A stretch of DNA of 41,402 nucleotides, taken from NCBI RefSeq assembly GCF_028713855.1, contig NZ_JAQTNN010000005.1, forward strand, positions 133,983 through 175,384. Direction: 5' to 3'. This stretch comes from Sulfuricurvum sp. Lineage in GTDB: Bacteria; Campylobacterota; Campylobacteria; Campylobacterales; Sulfurimonadaceae. The notes under the pieces were generated by a model. The model was not told the origin of the DNA, did not search any database, and worked only from the letters and a program-made list of their open reading frames with translations. This document shows, one piece after another, positions 6,198 to 15,661 of the stretch (the stretch's first letter is position 1; each line of letters opens with the position of its first letter). A program made the translations under genes and the position numbers.

Positions 6198-7784
6198 ATG
6201 TTTAACACAGTTAAATCTAAAATTATTTTTTCTACTTTACTTTTTAGCTTTATGGGTCTGGGGGCAATTTACTGGTACTTAACGACAACCTTTCATGATT
6301 TTTCGAATGAGACGGCAAAACGATCTCTAAATATGTTAAGTGAATCGATTTTCCAAACCCTTACCGGAAGTATGTTGGCCGGTGATCCGGCTGTTGTTGC
6401 CGAAACGATCGCTAAAGCGCAAAAAATTGACGGGATTGCCGCATTAAAAGTGGAAAAATCTCAAGCTGTTATTGATTTGCTTGCTCCTGATGCCAAGTTT
6501 ACAAATGAACCGTTAATTAAAGAAGTTTTTAAAAGCAAAAAGCCTCAAGTGAGTGAAAATACGGATGGGCAACATACTATACGTCTTCTTCAACCGCTGA
6601 TTGCAGAAGAGAGATGTTTAGCATGCCATACCAATGTTTCAATCGGAGATACCTTAGGGGTTATGGATTTAGTGATCTCTTTAGAAAAAAATGATACTGA
6701 AATTAGTAAAACCCAAACGATTTTATTGATCGCACTAAGTATTGTGGTCATTGCATTTATAACGGTTATGAATATTTTCTTCGGAAGAGAGGTCCTGACA
6801 CCGTTAGAGGGATTACGAAGCCGTATCGGTGCTTTGGTGAGTGGAGATAAAGACTTAACGAAGCGTCTTGAAGTTGTTAAAAAAGACGAATTTGCAGATG
6901 CGGCGAGAGCGGTAAATAATTTTGTTTCGATGGTACAAGAGACGGTAAATGAAGTCAAAAAACTTGGACAGCAGAACTCGATGATCGCAACGACAATTAC
7001 TAATGCAACGCGTATTATTTCCGGTGGAGTAGAACAAGAACGTCAAATAGTTGAAGCAACAACGCAAAAAAGTCATTCCATCAAAGACATTCTTTCCGGT
7101 GCTATTGCTGTATCGGAACAAACACAACGTAATGTTGCAAATGCCAACGGAGAGTTATTGACGGCGAAAGATGCATTAAGCAAGTTGGTTCACGAAGTAG
7201 AAGGGTACATTGAAACAGAGCAAGAGATGGCTTCACAATTAATCTCCTTGCGTAATGATGCGGAACAAGTTAAAAATGTCCTTGGCGTTATCAAAGATAT
7301 CGCCGATCAAACCAACCTTTTAGCACTTAATGCTGCAATTGAAGCTGCACGGGCAGGTGAACATGGACGTGGATTTGCCGTTGTTGCGGATGAGGTACGA
7401 AAACTTGCGGAGCGAACCCAAAAAAGCTTGACCGAGATTGAAATCAGCGTCGGGACGATTGTTCAAGCCGTTAATGATGTCAGTGATAGAATGGGTGAAA
7501 ATGCTGATAATATGAATGAACTTACTGTGATTTCCAATGAGGTTGAAGAGAAAATCTCTGCAACATCATCAGAGATGGAACGTTCGGTCAGTGTTGCAGA
7601 ACGCTCATACAACGATTCCGTTGAAGTGGTGGGACATATTGAATGGATTATTGATAAAATTTCTCAGATTAACGATGTTTCCGAATCCAATCGCCGCAGT
7701 GTTGAGCAGATTGAAAATGATTCAAAACAGTTGTTGGACGTCGCTAATTCATTGTCTGCACGCATCAATGAGTTTAAGAGCTAA
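6198..7784 (+). CDS. Methyl-accepting chemotaxis protein with periplasmic c-type heme sensor
   Basis: This 528-aa receptor has TM1 (about 8-28), a periplasmic sensor (about 30-172), TM2 (about 173-196), a HAMP domain (about 197-250) and a cytoplasmic MCP signalling domain. The conserved hairpin tip [20 protein letters not shown] is intact. The sensor contains C140-L-A-C143-H144, a heme c attachment motif, just before G-D-T-L-G. That places it with CxxCH-bearing periplasmic sensors proposed to monitor redox potential or small ligands. The same C-L-x-C-H...GD-x-LG block occurs in two GGDEF proteins of this window. No C-terminal CheR/B-docking pentapeptide is present. It is the first host gene after the prophage. 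Confidence 0.92.
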   Translation: MFNTVKSKIIFSTLLFSFMGLGAIYWYLTTTFHDFSNETAKRSLNMLSESIFQTLTGSMLAGDPAVVAETIAKAQKIDGIAALKVEKSQAVIDLLAPDAKFTNEPLIKEVFKSKKPQVSENTDGQHTIRLLQPLIAEERCLACHTNVSIGDTLGVMDLVISLEKNDTEISKTQTILLIALSIVVIAFITVMNIFFGREVLTPLEGLRSRIGALVSGDKDLTKRLEVVKKDEFADAARAVNNFVSMVQETVNEVKKLGQQNSMIATTITNATRIISGGVEQERQIVEATTQKSHSIKDILSGAIAVSEQTQRNVANANGELLTAKDALSKLVHEVEGYIETEQEMASQLISLRNDAEQVKNVLGVIKDIADQTNLLALNAAIEAARAGEHGRGFAVVADEVRKLAERTQKSLTEIEISVGTIVQAVNDVSDRMGENADNMNELTVISNEVEEKISATSSEMERSVSVAERSYNDSVEVVGHIEWIIDKISQINDVSESNRRSVEQIENDSKQLLDVANSLSARINEFKS

Positions 7785-8082
7785 AAACAGCCAGCCAAAG
7801 TGCATCCTTAGAAGTTGTAAGAACCTTATGAATTGTGTGTTTCGGGAGAAAAAGATAATCTCCTGAACGCATAGTCCGTATTTCATCTGTGATTTCGAGT
7901 TTGGCTTCTCCTTCAAGGAGTAAAACCCACTCATCATAGTCTTGGTCATAAAGCTGCCCTGGTGTTCTGAGTGAAGAGCGTATAGATTCGATTTTCACTG
8001 TTTCATTCTGAAAAAGGGTCGAAAAAACTTCATTATTTTCAGCGGGCTTTTCTCCCGCATACAAGTTATCGATACGGATCAA
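7774..8082 (-). CDS. Small cupin-domain protein
   Basis: This 102-aa single-domain cupin has motif 1-like [11 protein letters not shown], a following G-D-Y-L-F-L-P turn and H-T-I-H-K motif 2. Its metal ligands would be His and Glu in the barrel. It converges with the chemoreceptor gene and overlaps its 3' end by 11 bp. Substrate is unknown; such proteins are often sugar isomerase-like or metal-dependent small enzymes. Confidence 0.7.
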   Translation of the reverse strand: MIRIDNLYAGEKPAENNEVFSTLFQNETVKIESIRSSLRTPGQLYDQDYDEWVLLLEGEAKLEITDEIRTMRSGDYLFLPKHTIHKVLTTSKDALWLAVFSS

Positions 8083-8121
8083 GAAGCACTCCTAAGTAAA
8101 CGCGTGATATGATTACGCTAT

Positions 8122-8127
8122 TATAAA
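8122..8127 (+). promoter_or_regulatory. Putative -10 (TATAAA) for aroK operon
   Basis: TATAAA lies 18 bp upstream of the aroK start in the divergent cupin/aroK gap. Campylobacterota sigma-70 promoters typically have a good -10 and a poorly conserved -35, as here. Confidence 0.4.
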
Positions 8128-8144
8128 CTAACAGTAGAGAATTT

Positions 8145-8651
8145 ATGAAAAACATCGTTTTAATCGGTTTTATGGGAGTCGGGAAAGGTTCTGTTGCACG
8201 TGAAATTGTAAAACAATCCAATTTGATTGCATTAGACACGGATGATATTATCGAGAGTATGGAAAATCGTTCTATTAAAAAGATTTTTGCTCAAGAGGGT
8301 GAAGAACATTTTCGTGCGCTGGAGAGAAGAGTTGCCGCATGGCTTCAAAAAGAGGTAAAAGGGACACTAATCTCCACAGGCGGAGGATTTTTCAAAGTCC
8401 CAAATCTTTCTAAAATCGGAACGGTTGTCTATTTATCCGCTCCGTTTGATACGATTCATAATCGTATACTTTCGCATCCTGATGCTGCTAAAAAACTCAA
8501 AAAACGTCCTTTATTCCAAGATATCGAAAGAGCGCGTGAACTTTATGAAGAACGTTCAGCCTTGTACAAAAAGGTTGCTGATATTATTATCGATGTGAGT
8601 GATAAAGAGATAGGTGATATCGCAAAAGAGATTTTAAAAAAGGTCAAATAA
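8145..8651 (+). CDS. aroK: Shikimate kinase
   Basis: This 168-aa enzyme phosphorylates shikimate at O3 in chorismate synthesis. The P-loop is G-F-M-G-V-G-K-G-S (8-16), the substrate Asp motif is LDTDD (about 34), STGGG (about 77) lines the shikimate site, and K-K-R-P-L (about 118) supplies the lid arginine. Length is normal. The residue after the P-loop Lys is Gly rather than Ser/Thr, with Ser one place later. It is first in an aroK - thioredoxin-like - hisD run with 1- to 12-bp gaps. Confidence 0.93.
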   Translation: MKNIVLIGFMGVGKGSVAREIVKQSNLIALDTDDIIESMENRSIKKIFAQEGEEHFRALERRVAAWLQKEVKGTLISTGGGFFKVPNLSKIGTVVYLSAPFDTIHNRILSHPDAAKKLKKRPLFQDIERARELYEERSALYKKVADIIIDVSDKEIGDIAKEILKKVK

Positions 8652-8652
8652 G

Positions 8653-9072
8653 ATGAATAAGATTGTTTTCATACTGTTACTCTCAGTATTTTCATTGTTC
8701 GGTGCAGGTATAAAGTGGGAAAAAGATTATAGTACGGCTATTGCAAAAGCAAAGGCCGTGAACAAGCCTTTAATGTTCATTGTTTCCAACCATGGTTGCC
8801 ATTTTTGTGTCCAATTTGAAAATTCGACGCTGAAAGATACTAAGGTCGTGCAAAAATTAAATAATGATTATGTCAGTGCGATTGTTTACATTGATGAAAA
8901 TCCTATATTTCCACATCAGTTATATGTCCCTGGAACGCCGGGAACATGGTTTCTAAAATCCAATGGTGAACCGATGTTTGAACCGATCATGGGAGCTGTA
9001 GGAAGTGAAGATTTTCTTAAAGCACTTGATATTGTCAAAGAAGATTACAAAAAAAGTTCGACGAAAAAGTAA
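8653..9072 (+). CDS. Periplasmic thioredoxin-like protein (CHFC)
   Basis: This 139-aa protein has a signal peptide (first 17-18 residues, ending F-G-A-G) and a thioredoxin fold with the redox motif C-H-F-C after 'V-S-N-H-G' and a cis-Pro-like G-T-P-G-T-W segment. It resembles short exported thioredoxin/DsbD-gamma-like proteins that reduce or isomerise disulfides in the periplasm. It starts 1 bp after aroK. The partner is unknown; roles in cytochrome c maturation or sulfur oxidation would fit the organism but are not shown here. Confidence 0.75.
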   Translation: MNKIVFILLLSVFSLFGAGIKWEKDYSTAIAKAKAVNKPLMFIVSNHGCHFCVQFENSTLKDTKVVQKLNNDYVSAIVYIDENPIFPHQLYVPGTPGTWFLKSNGEPMFEPIMGAVGSEDFLKALDIVKEDYKKSSTKK

Positions 9073-9084
9073 AAAAGGATAATT

Positions 9085-10377
9085 ATGACACGTATTCATA
9101 TCGGTGATATCAATTTTAAAACCGTATTTAACGAACTTCTTGGCCGTGGAAAGATGGATATGGAACATGTATCCTCGATTGTCAAAACGCTTATTGATGA
9201 GATACGCGCGGAGGATGATAGTGCATTGATGCGTCATATTGAAAAATTTGATCGATGGAGCCCTTCATCCGGAGCCGATTTGCGAATTAATGCTACGGAT
9301 ATGGAACGTGCGTATGAAGCATTGGAACCTGCGCTCAAGGCTTCTTTGCATTTAGCATATGACCGCATTAGGGCATATCATGAAAAACAGCTTCCGAGAA
9401 GCTGGTTTGACACCGAAGCTAACGGAACGATTTTAGGACAGAAAGTGACGCCGGTAGATCGTGCAGGTCTTTATATCCCTGGAGGAAAAGCAGCGTACCC
9501 GAGTTCACTTTTGATGAATGTGATTCCGGCACAGGTAGCGGGAGTGGAGCATATCGTTGTGACTACTCCAACCCCTGATAATGAGCCTAATGAACTATTA
9601 CTCGCAGCGTGTTACTTATGTGGAGTGACCGAAGTGTTTAAAGTAGGCGGCGCCAGTGCGATTGCAGCGATGGCATATGGTACGACAACCATTCCAAAAG
9701 TTGATGTTATTACCGGTCCGGGTAATATTTTTGTGGCAACGGCTAAAAAAATGGTGTTTGGTGAGGTTAACATTGACATGATCGCGGGACCGAGCGAGAT
9801 CGGTGTATTGGCGGATGATTCGGCCAACCCTGTCCATATTGCGATCGATTTGCTTTCCCAAGCAGAGCACGATGAGATGGCAAGCTCCATTTTAATCACC
9901 CCCTCTCAAAAATTTGCCGATGCGTGTGCGGTAGAGATCGAAGTGTGGCTTAAAAAGCTTCCGCGTGAAGTGATTGCTCGTAAATCGATAGAGGAGCGTG
10001 CCGCTATTATTGTTACGGAAACGATGGAGGAAGCAGTAGGATTGATGAATGAGATTGCTCCAGAGCATTTGGAAGTGGCTACAGACAATCCTTTTGCGCT
10101 CCTTCCTTCTATCAAACATGCCGGAGCTATATTTTTAGGCCATTACACTCCTGAAGCGATCGGGGATTATGTCGCCGGACCGAACCATACTCTTCCAACC
10201 GGAGGGACGGCGAAATTCTACTCACCGCTTGGGGTTGAGAATTTTATGAAAAAATCCTCAATCATCTCGTTTTCACGTCAAGCTATCAATGAGATCGGAG
10301 AAGCATGTGCCCTTATCGCACATACCGAAGGATTGGGTGCACACGAAGCATCGGTTCGCTGTCGATTAGAAAAATAA
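9085..10377 (+). CDS. hisD: Histidinol dehydrogenase
   Basis: This 430-aa protein is full length for HisD, which oxidises L-histidinol to L-histidine using two NAD+ and a Zn2+. Recognisable blocks are YIPGGKAAYPSSLLM, V-I-T-G-P-G-N-I-F-V-A-T-A-K, AGPSEIGVLAD, LLSQAEHDE (Zn ligands), A-P-E-H-L-E and GPNHTLPTGGTAKF. It is last in the aroK operon, 12 bp after the thioredoxin-like gene, away from other his genes. A weak hairpin follows. Confidence 0.96.
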   Translation: MTRIHIGDINFKTVFNELLGRGKMDMEHVSSIVKTLIDEIRAEDDSALMRHIEKFDRWSPSSGADLRINATDMERAYEALEPALKASLHLAYDRIRAYHEKQLPRSWFDTEANGTILGQKVTPVDRAGLYIPGGKAAYPSSLLMNVIPAQVAGVEHIVVTTPTPDNEPNELLLAACYLCGVTEVFKVGGASAIAAMAYGTTTIPKVDVITGPGNIFVATAKKMVFGEVNIDMIAGPSEIGVLADDSANPVHIAIDLLSQAEHDEMASSILITPSQKFADACAVEIEVWLKKLPREVIARKSIEERAAIIVTETMEEAVGLMNEIAPEHLEVATDNPFALLPSIKHAGAIFLGHYTPEAIGDYVAGPNHTLPTGGTAKFYSPLGVENFMKKSSIISFSRQAINEIGEACALIAHTEGLGAHEASVRCRLEK

Positions 10378-10405
10378 TCAATAAAACTGCACATAATCTT
10401 CAATA

Positions 10406-10431
10406 AGATTTTCCTATTTCAGGGAAAATCT
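10406..10431 (+). terminator. Hairpin after hisD, possible terminator
   Basis: AGATTTTCC (10406-10414) pairs perfectly with GGAAAATCT (10423-10431) around an 8-nt loop. Only short T-runs follow, so it may be a weak or Rho-assisted terminator. Confidence 0.45.
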
Positions 10432-10524
10432 CTCTTTGGTTACACATATCAAAAAGTTATAGCAAAATGGTATTAGTTTTTAGTTTCGGTTAAACCTAAT
10501 TTAGCTACCATCAACCCAGCAGTA

Positions 10525-10553
10525 ATGCCGTCAAATGCCTGAAATCACGGCAT
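10525..10553 (+). promoter_or_regulatory. Palindrome in the leader of the molybdoenzyme operon
   Basis: ATGCCGT (10525-10531) pairs with ACGGCAT (10547-10553). A second ATGCC at 10535-10539 could compete for the same 3' arm, so two alternative hairpins are possible. It lies 72 bp before the first structural gene, in a 247-bp intergenic region with no clear -10/-35. It could be an operator or a leader structure; no known riboswitch was recognised. Confidence 0.3.
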
Positions 10554-10624
10554 CAAATAAAGATTATTCATGTCACTTATGATATGAAAATCGATCAACG
10601 TGAATAGGGAATCAAGGAGAATAT

Positions 10625-11263
10625 ATGCAGTTAGGTTTCTTGGTAGACCTTCACCTTTGCATGGGGTGTAAGGGCTGTGAGATCGCATGTAAAGTGGAAA
10701 ACGAAGTTCCACTTAGTACATGGCGTCTTCGCGTAAAATATGTAGATGTAGGGGCTTTCCCTGAAACGAAACGGACATTTACGCCGCTTCGTTGTAATCA
10801 TTGTGCCAATGCACCGTGTGAACGTATTTGTCCGGTTAGTGCATTGCACTACATTGAAAACGGTATTGTCAATATTGACAAAGAACGTTGTATCGGATGT
10901 GCAGGGTGTGTTATGGCATGTCCATACGGAGCAATCTATATTGATCCGCAGACACAAACAGCGGATAAATGTACCTATTGTGCACACCGTATTGCGAGTG
11001 CCATGATGCCATCATGTGTTGTAGCATGTCCGGTAGAAGCAAATATTTTTGGTGACTTGGATGATCCGACCTCCAACATCAGTAAATACCTCCAGCAACA
11101 TCAAGGCGATGTCCAAGTACGTAAACCGGAAAAAGGGACTGATCCTCACCATTTCTATGTCGGTGGCGGTAACGTTCAGCTCAATCCGTTGGCATCGTTC
11201 CGAGGAGAGGGACATAACCTCTTTAACAACCTTACCCATCTCCCTATAGGAGGACATCACTGA
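10625..11263 (+). CDS. Four-cluster 4Fe-4S electron-transfer subunit (DmsB/PsrB family)
   Basis: This 212-aa protein has four ferredoxin-type Cys clusters: CMGCKGCEIAC; CNHCANAPCERICP; CIGCAGCVMACP; and C-T-Y-C with a spaced C-V-V-A-C-P. This is the standard B subunit of complex iron-sulfur molybdoenzymes, wiring the NrfD quinone site to the molybdenum subunit. There is no Tat signal, so it would be co-exported with the catalytic subunit. GGAG lies just upstream of ATG 10625, and the stop overlaps the next start by 1 nt. Confidence 0.92.
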   Translation: MQLGFLVDLHLCMGCKGCEIACKVENEVPLSTWRLRVKYVDVGAFPETKRTFTPLRCNHCANAPCERICPVSALHYIENGIVNIDKERCIGCAGCVMACPYGAIYIDPQTQTADKCTYCAHRIASAMMPSCVVACPVEANIFGDLDDPTSNISKYLQQHQGDVQVRKPEKGTDPHHFYVGGGNVQLNPLASFRGEGHNLFNNLTHLPIGGHH

Positions 11264-12162
11264 TGGTACACGAAACACTTGCGGCAACCAACGCGATCGT
11301 AGTCCTTGACGTTGCCCTTCCTGGGATCGTCTGGGGCTGGATTATTACGATGAATATGTGGGCGAAAAGTATCGGAACCGGTATTATTTTCCTTACCTTT
11401 TTCTTGTTGAAAAAGTATCCGGAACAAACCGGTTTTATCCGTTTTCCGGCCGTGGCAATTTCGATTGTCTTTATTCACCTATTCTTGTTCTTTACGGTCA
11501 TTGATTTACATCAGATGTTCCGTTTTTGGCATATATTTTTCTATCCTCATCTAACATCGGCAATTACGATCGGTGCATGGATGGCAACTGGTTTTGTCGG
11601 TCTTCTTTTTGCTATGGCGTATGCTATCTATTTGAAAAAAGATGAAGCGATGTACGATAAATTTCTCGGATGGACAGTTTTATTGGCTATTCCGGTTACA
11701 TTGTATACGGCAGGGTTAATGGCAGAATCGACTGCCCGTGAGTTATGGCAGATGCCGACAGAATCGGCTCAGATGATTTTAGCCGCTTTCTTGGCTGGAA
11801 CGGCAACGATGATTTTACTCGGCGGAAATAAATTTTCCGATGCGATTAAAAAAGACCTAGCTATTATCTTAGGCTTGAGTGCATTCGCAGCATTTACTCT
11901 TTATATGTCTGAGTATATTTTTGGTGGAATGAAAGCCGAAGAGGTAGCAGCGACATTGGCATTTATCAAAGGCGGTGAATACACAGCCATGTTCTGGATA
12001 GGTCAAGTAATGGCATTCTTAGTTCCTATGGCTTTGGTATGCTTGAGCTTGAAAAACAAATCGTATTATTTGTTAAAAATCGCTGCCGTATCGGCATTGG
12101 TCGGTTTATGGGTGAGCAAACACGTTTGGCTCGTTATTCCACAATTGTTAAATATGAGCTAA
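11263..12162 (+). CDS. NrfD/PsrC-family membrane anchor subunit
   Basis: This 299-aa integral membrane protein has about eight hydrophobic helices and a short C-terminus. The region WIITMNMWAKSIGTGIIFLT and later polar residues in helices (H-L-F-L-F-F-T-V-I-D-L-H-Q) fit the NrfD fold that exchanges electrons with menaquinone. It lies between the Fe-S and catalytic genes (1-bp overlap upstream, 10-bp gap downstream). mqnE elsewhere in the window indicates menaquinone as the quinone. Confidence 0.88.
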   Translation: MVHETLAATNAIVVLDVALPGIVWGWIITMNMWAKSIGTGIIFLTFFLLKKYPEQTGFIRFPAVAISIVFIHLFLFFTVIDLHQMFRFWHIFFYPHLTSAITIGAWMATGFVGLLFAMAYAIYLKKDEAMYDKFLGWTVLLAIPVTLYTAGLMAESTARELWQMPTESAQMILAAFLAGTATMILLGGNKFSDAIKKDLAIILGLSAFAAFTLYMSEYIFGGMKAEEVAATLAFIKGGEYTAMFWIGQVMAFLVPMALVCLSLKNKSYYLLKIAAVSALVGLWVSKHVWLVIPQLLNMS

Positions 12163-12172
12163 GAGGTAGATT

Positions 12173-15100
12173 ATGATGTATTTAGAAAGCAGAAGAACAT
12201 TTTTAAAAGGGACCGCGCTCACTGTAGCCGGTGCCGCAATCGCAAAGGGTGTGTTTTCGGTCGATGCTGCTGCTGAGTCAGTAAAAGCAAGCAAATTCAC
12301 CAACACCCCTGATACGTTGTCCTTTTACCCTCCGCTGGATCAGTGGGATCATTTCCAAGAGCTTGACGGAACGGATTGGAAACGGGGCGGTATTAATCGC
12401 CATGGCGTACAAAGTGAAGAGAACCCTGACGGTATTTTAGTTCACGATTATATGGTTATTCCGACGGCGTGTTCCAACTGTGAAGCATCATGCGGCTTGA
12501 CAGCATGGGTCGATAAAAAAACATTGACAGTTCGCAAATATATGGGGAACCCTCTACATCCGGGTTCACGTGGTCGTAACTGTGCTAAAGGGTATGCGGT
12601 TCAATCACAAATGTACGATCCTGACCGTATTCCTTTCCCGCTCAAGCGTGCACCGGGTTCAAAACGCGGTGAGGGTAAATGGATCCGTACAACGTGGGAT
12701 GAAGCAATGACCACGATTGGTAAAAAAATGGGGGATACAATCCGAAAAGGGGATGAGCTTTCTCGAAAATCGGTCATGTATCATATTGGACGCCCGAATG
12801 AAAATGGATTTGTACCGAAAGTATGGGAAACATTGGGACTTGATTCGTATAACTCGCATACGAACATCTGTTCGGCAAATGGTCGTACACCGTCGATCCA
12901 TTTTGTTAATGATGACCGTACCAGCCCGGATTGGGCAAATGCGAAACTCATTTTCCTAAATTCATCCCATGCTGCGGACGCAGGGCACTATTTTCAACAA
13001 GCTGCAGGAATGATTGCCGATGCCCGTAAAAAGGGTGCAAAAATGGTCGTTATGGACCCGCGCCTCTCTAACTCAGCGGGGATAGCCGACCTTTGGTTAG
13101 CTCCGTGGCCGGGAAGTGAATCAGCGATTTACCTCTATTTGGCAAACCGTATTTTGCATGAAAATAAGGTCAATAAAGCATTCGTAAAACGTTGGTTTAA
13201 CTGGGAAACGTTGATGAATGATAGCGAATATCTCAATTATATGGTCGAGAAAACATTCATTTCTAAGCTTCCGGCAGGACGTGATTTTGAGAGCTACTTG
13301 GAGCTTCTCAAAGATATGTATTCTCCCTATACTCTTGAATTTGCCGAAAAAGAGACCCATATCCCAGCGTATAAACTTGAAAAACTCTATGAGATGTTTA
13401 TTTGGGCGGAAGATGCGATCTCTACGTACGTTTGGCGTGCAACGGCAGCGGGTAACCGCGGTGGTTGGATGAACGGTAAGTCGGTTTTCTTTGTAACCGG
13501 CTTAGTCGGTGCAGTTGGAAATATCGGTGGAACGGGATGGTATCACTGGCACGACATCGCCGTCGGCGGGAAGGGTGGAAGCTCTACCGTAGGACAAGGT
13601 AAATCGGGTAAAGACGTTCCGAAAGTAAAAGCGTGGAATGAACTCACTTGGCCGCCTGAATGGCCTCTTTCAACCTATGAAATGTCATTTTTGTTACCGC
13701 ATCTTTTGAGCGATAAAGAGTGGCAGAAAAAATGGAATGATCGTGGATTGCAAGTCCCGAGTAAACTTGCTGTTTATATGCCGCGTATGTATAATCCGGT
13801 TTGGATCAATCCGGACGGATTCCGCTGGATCGAAGTGTTGAAAAACGAAGAGATTATGGAACTTACCGTCAATCTTTCGCCGGTTTGGTCTGAGACCAAC
13901 TGGTACATGGACTATGTTCTTCCGACAGGACTTGCGGGTGAGAGACATGACCAACACTCTGAAGCAACTCTTCCGGCTCGCTGGACAAGTTTCCGTCAGC
14001 CGGTATTGCGTGTAGCGTTGGAAAAAGCGGGCTGGAAACCTAAAAATCCTGCTCGTGCGACTCTTGAAGCGCACATCAAAGCGGGTCTCGGTGAAGTATG
14101 GGAAGAGAACGAATTTATGTTTGATTTATGTGTCAACTATATCGATCCGGACGGTAGTTTAAATATCAAACAAATGTGGGAGTCTAAACGTCATCCTGGC
14201 AAACCTGTTACGATTGCAGAATGGTACGATGCGGCGTTCGGGGACAACTTGCCAAAATTGCATGAGACCGTTATGAACGATGAACGCTATACCAAAGAGG
14301 AATTCCCAGTCTATGCATACATGCGTGATCACGGTGCATGGCTCGAAGAGGATAAAATCTACAGTGTTCAAGAACGTGAACTCAAAATCGAAGAGGGAAA
14401 AGTTGAATCGTATGAGCATAAGTTTGATGCTGCTTCAATGAGTGTTGACGGTTCCGGTATTATCAGCGCTAAAGACGACAAAGGCGATACGAAAAAAATC
14501 GGTATTGTTGTAGATGGTAAAAAAGTACAAGGGTTCACAACACCGACACGTAAACTCGATGTCTATACCCAATGGGTAGCCAAAGATTGGAAGTGGCCGG
14601 AATACGCGATGGCGATTTATCCTCGTAATGATAAAGAGAAAGAGGAGATGGTTCATATTCTATCGCATGTTAACCATGTCTATATGAAAGAGGAAAACTC
14701 ATTTGCTCTCAATACGGTATTCCGTTTACCGTATAACATTCATACTCGTTCGGCAAACTCCAAACATCTTATGGAGATCAGCCAAAACCATGACCCGATC
14801 TGGATCAGTACCGGAGATGCTAAACGTCTTGGATTTAAACGCGGTGATGCGATTCGTGTAAGAATTGTTGATACCGTTTCCGGATTGGAGAGCGGACATT
14901 TTGTTGCAATGGCGGTTCCTACTGAAGGTGTTCTTCCGGGAACACTCGCATGTTCTCACCACGGCGGTCGCTGGAAATTAACTAATCATGTTACGATTCC
15001 TAACGGTGTAACCGATGGAAAAGTAGCTACTGGAGTTGCTCCTCGTGATTTGAACAACAAAGAGTTCCTCAAAGAATCTCCGGCAAATGTCGGTAAAGAA

Positions 15101-15568
15101 GGTGCTCAAACGATTATCGATAACTATGAAGGGACTACTGGACTTAATAGTTTCGGGGTTCCGGTTGCTGAAATTCAAATGGATGGAAAAGAGGGTAAAC
15201 TCAAATACGTTGAGGGGATCAAACCTTTCCATACAGAACGTTTTGCTGAATACAACCGTGACTCAGGTAACGTATGGTGGGATGGACTTTCAGGTTCATG
15301 GCAAAATGCGGTAGCGGCTCCACACCCGGATCCGGTATCGGGTATGCACTGCTGGCACCACAAAGTATTGCTTGAACCGGCACAGGCGGGAGATAAAATC
15401 GGAGATATTTTTGTCAATTATGACAATAATATGAAAGTCTACCAAGCATGGAGAGATAAACTCTCACGAGGTTTGGATTCTAACTCTAAACTTCGCCGAC
15501 CGAAACATATCTTCCGTCCGTGGGTTAAACTTGACCCTACGTCGTATGATGTGAATATCAAGGGATAA
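12173..15568 (+). CDS. Tat-exported Mo-bisMGD oxidoreductase catalytic subunit, substrate unknown
   Basis: This 1131-aa protein has a Tat signal (SRRTFLK at 6-12, then a hydrophobic Ala-rich stretch) and an N-terminal 4Fe-4S site C100-x2-C103-x3-C107-x29-C137. Molybdopterin-binding domains follow. SHTNICSANG (228-237) puts Cys233 at the usual Mo-ligand position. The C-terminal MGD-binding domain includes LMEISQNHDPIWIS and SHHGGRWKL. It is much longer than PsrA/PhsA (about 760-800 aa) and nearer tetrathionate- or selenate-reductase sizes. B-C-A gene order is known for the SrdBCA selenate reductase. A sulfur- or selenium-oxyanion substrate is possible but not demonstrated. Start 12173 or 12176; GAGG is upstream. 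Confidence 0.85.
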   Translation: MMYLESRRTFLKGTALTVAGAAIAKGVFSVDAAAESVKASKFTNTPDTLSFYPPLDQWDHFQELDGTDWKRGGINRHGVQSEENPDGILVHDYMVIPTACSNCEASCGLTAWVDKKTLTVRKYMGNPLHPGSRGRNCAKGYAVQSQMYDPDRIPFPLKRAPGSKRGEGKWIRTTWDEAMTTIGKKMGDTIRKGDELSRKSVMYHIGRPNENGFVPKVWETLGLDSYNSHTNICSANGRTPSIHFVNDDRTSPDWANAKLIFLNSSHAADAGHYFQQAAGMIADARKKGAKMVVMDPRLSNSAGIADLWLAPWPGSESAIYLYLANRILHENKVNKAFVKRWFNWETLMNDSEYLNYMVEKTFISKLPAGRDFESYLELLKDMYSPYTLEFAEKETHIPAYKLEKLYEMFIWAEDAISTYVWRATAAGNRGGWMNGKSVFFVTGLVGAVGNIGGTGWYHWHDIAVGGKGGSSTVGQGKSGKDVPKVKAWNELTWPPEWPLSTYEMSFLLPHLLSDKEWQKKWNDRGLQVPSKLAVYMPRMYNPVWINPDGFRWIEVLKNEEIMELTVNLSPVWSETNWYMDYVLPTGLAGERHDQHSEATLPARWTSFRQPVLRVALEKAGWKPKNPARATLEAHIKAGLGEVWEENEFMFDLCVNYIDPDGSLNIKQMWESKRHPGKPVTIAEWYDAAFGDNLPKLHETVMNDERYTKEEFPVYAYMRDHGAWLEEDKIYSVQERELKIEEGKVESYEHKFDAASMSVDGSGIISAKDDKGDTKKIGIVVDGKKVQGFTTPTRKLDVYTQWVAKDWKWPEYAMAIYPRNDKEKEEMVHILSHVNHVYMKEENSFALNTVFRLPYNIHTRSANSKHLMEISQNHDPIWISTGDAKRLGFKRGDAIRVRIVDTVSGLESGHFVAMAVPTEGVLPGTLACSHHGGRWKLTNHVTIPNGVTDGKVATGVAPRDLNNKEFLKESPANVGKEGAQTIIDNYEGTTGLNSFGVPVAEIQMDGKEGKLKYVEGIKPFHTERFAEYNRDSGNVWWDGLSGSWQNAVAAPHPDPVSGMHCWHHKVLLEPAQAGDKIGDIFVNYDNNMKVYQAWRDKLSRGLDSNSKLRRPKHIFRPWVKLDPTSYDVNIKG

Positions 15569-15599
15569 AACTTCCATCTTCTCTTTCTAATAGGGACAA

Positions 15600-15623
15600 C
15601 TAAAGGGCTTTTCAGCCCTTTAG
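15600..15623 (+). terminator. Perfect hairpin between structural and maturation genes
   Basis: CTAAAGGGCT (15600-15609) and AGCCCTTTAG (15614-15623) form a 10-bp perfect stem with loop TTTC. No T-run follows. It lies between the catalytic subunit and torD-like gene and may cause partial termination or protect the mRNA 3' end, lowering chaperone levels relative to the enzyme. TACAAT at 15634-15639 could give torD its own promoter. Confidence 0.5.
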
Positions 15624-15661
15624 GCTACAATCCTACAATCACTTTTAAAGGCCTAACCGTT

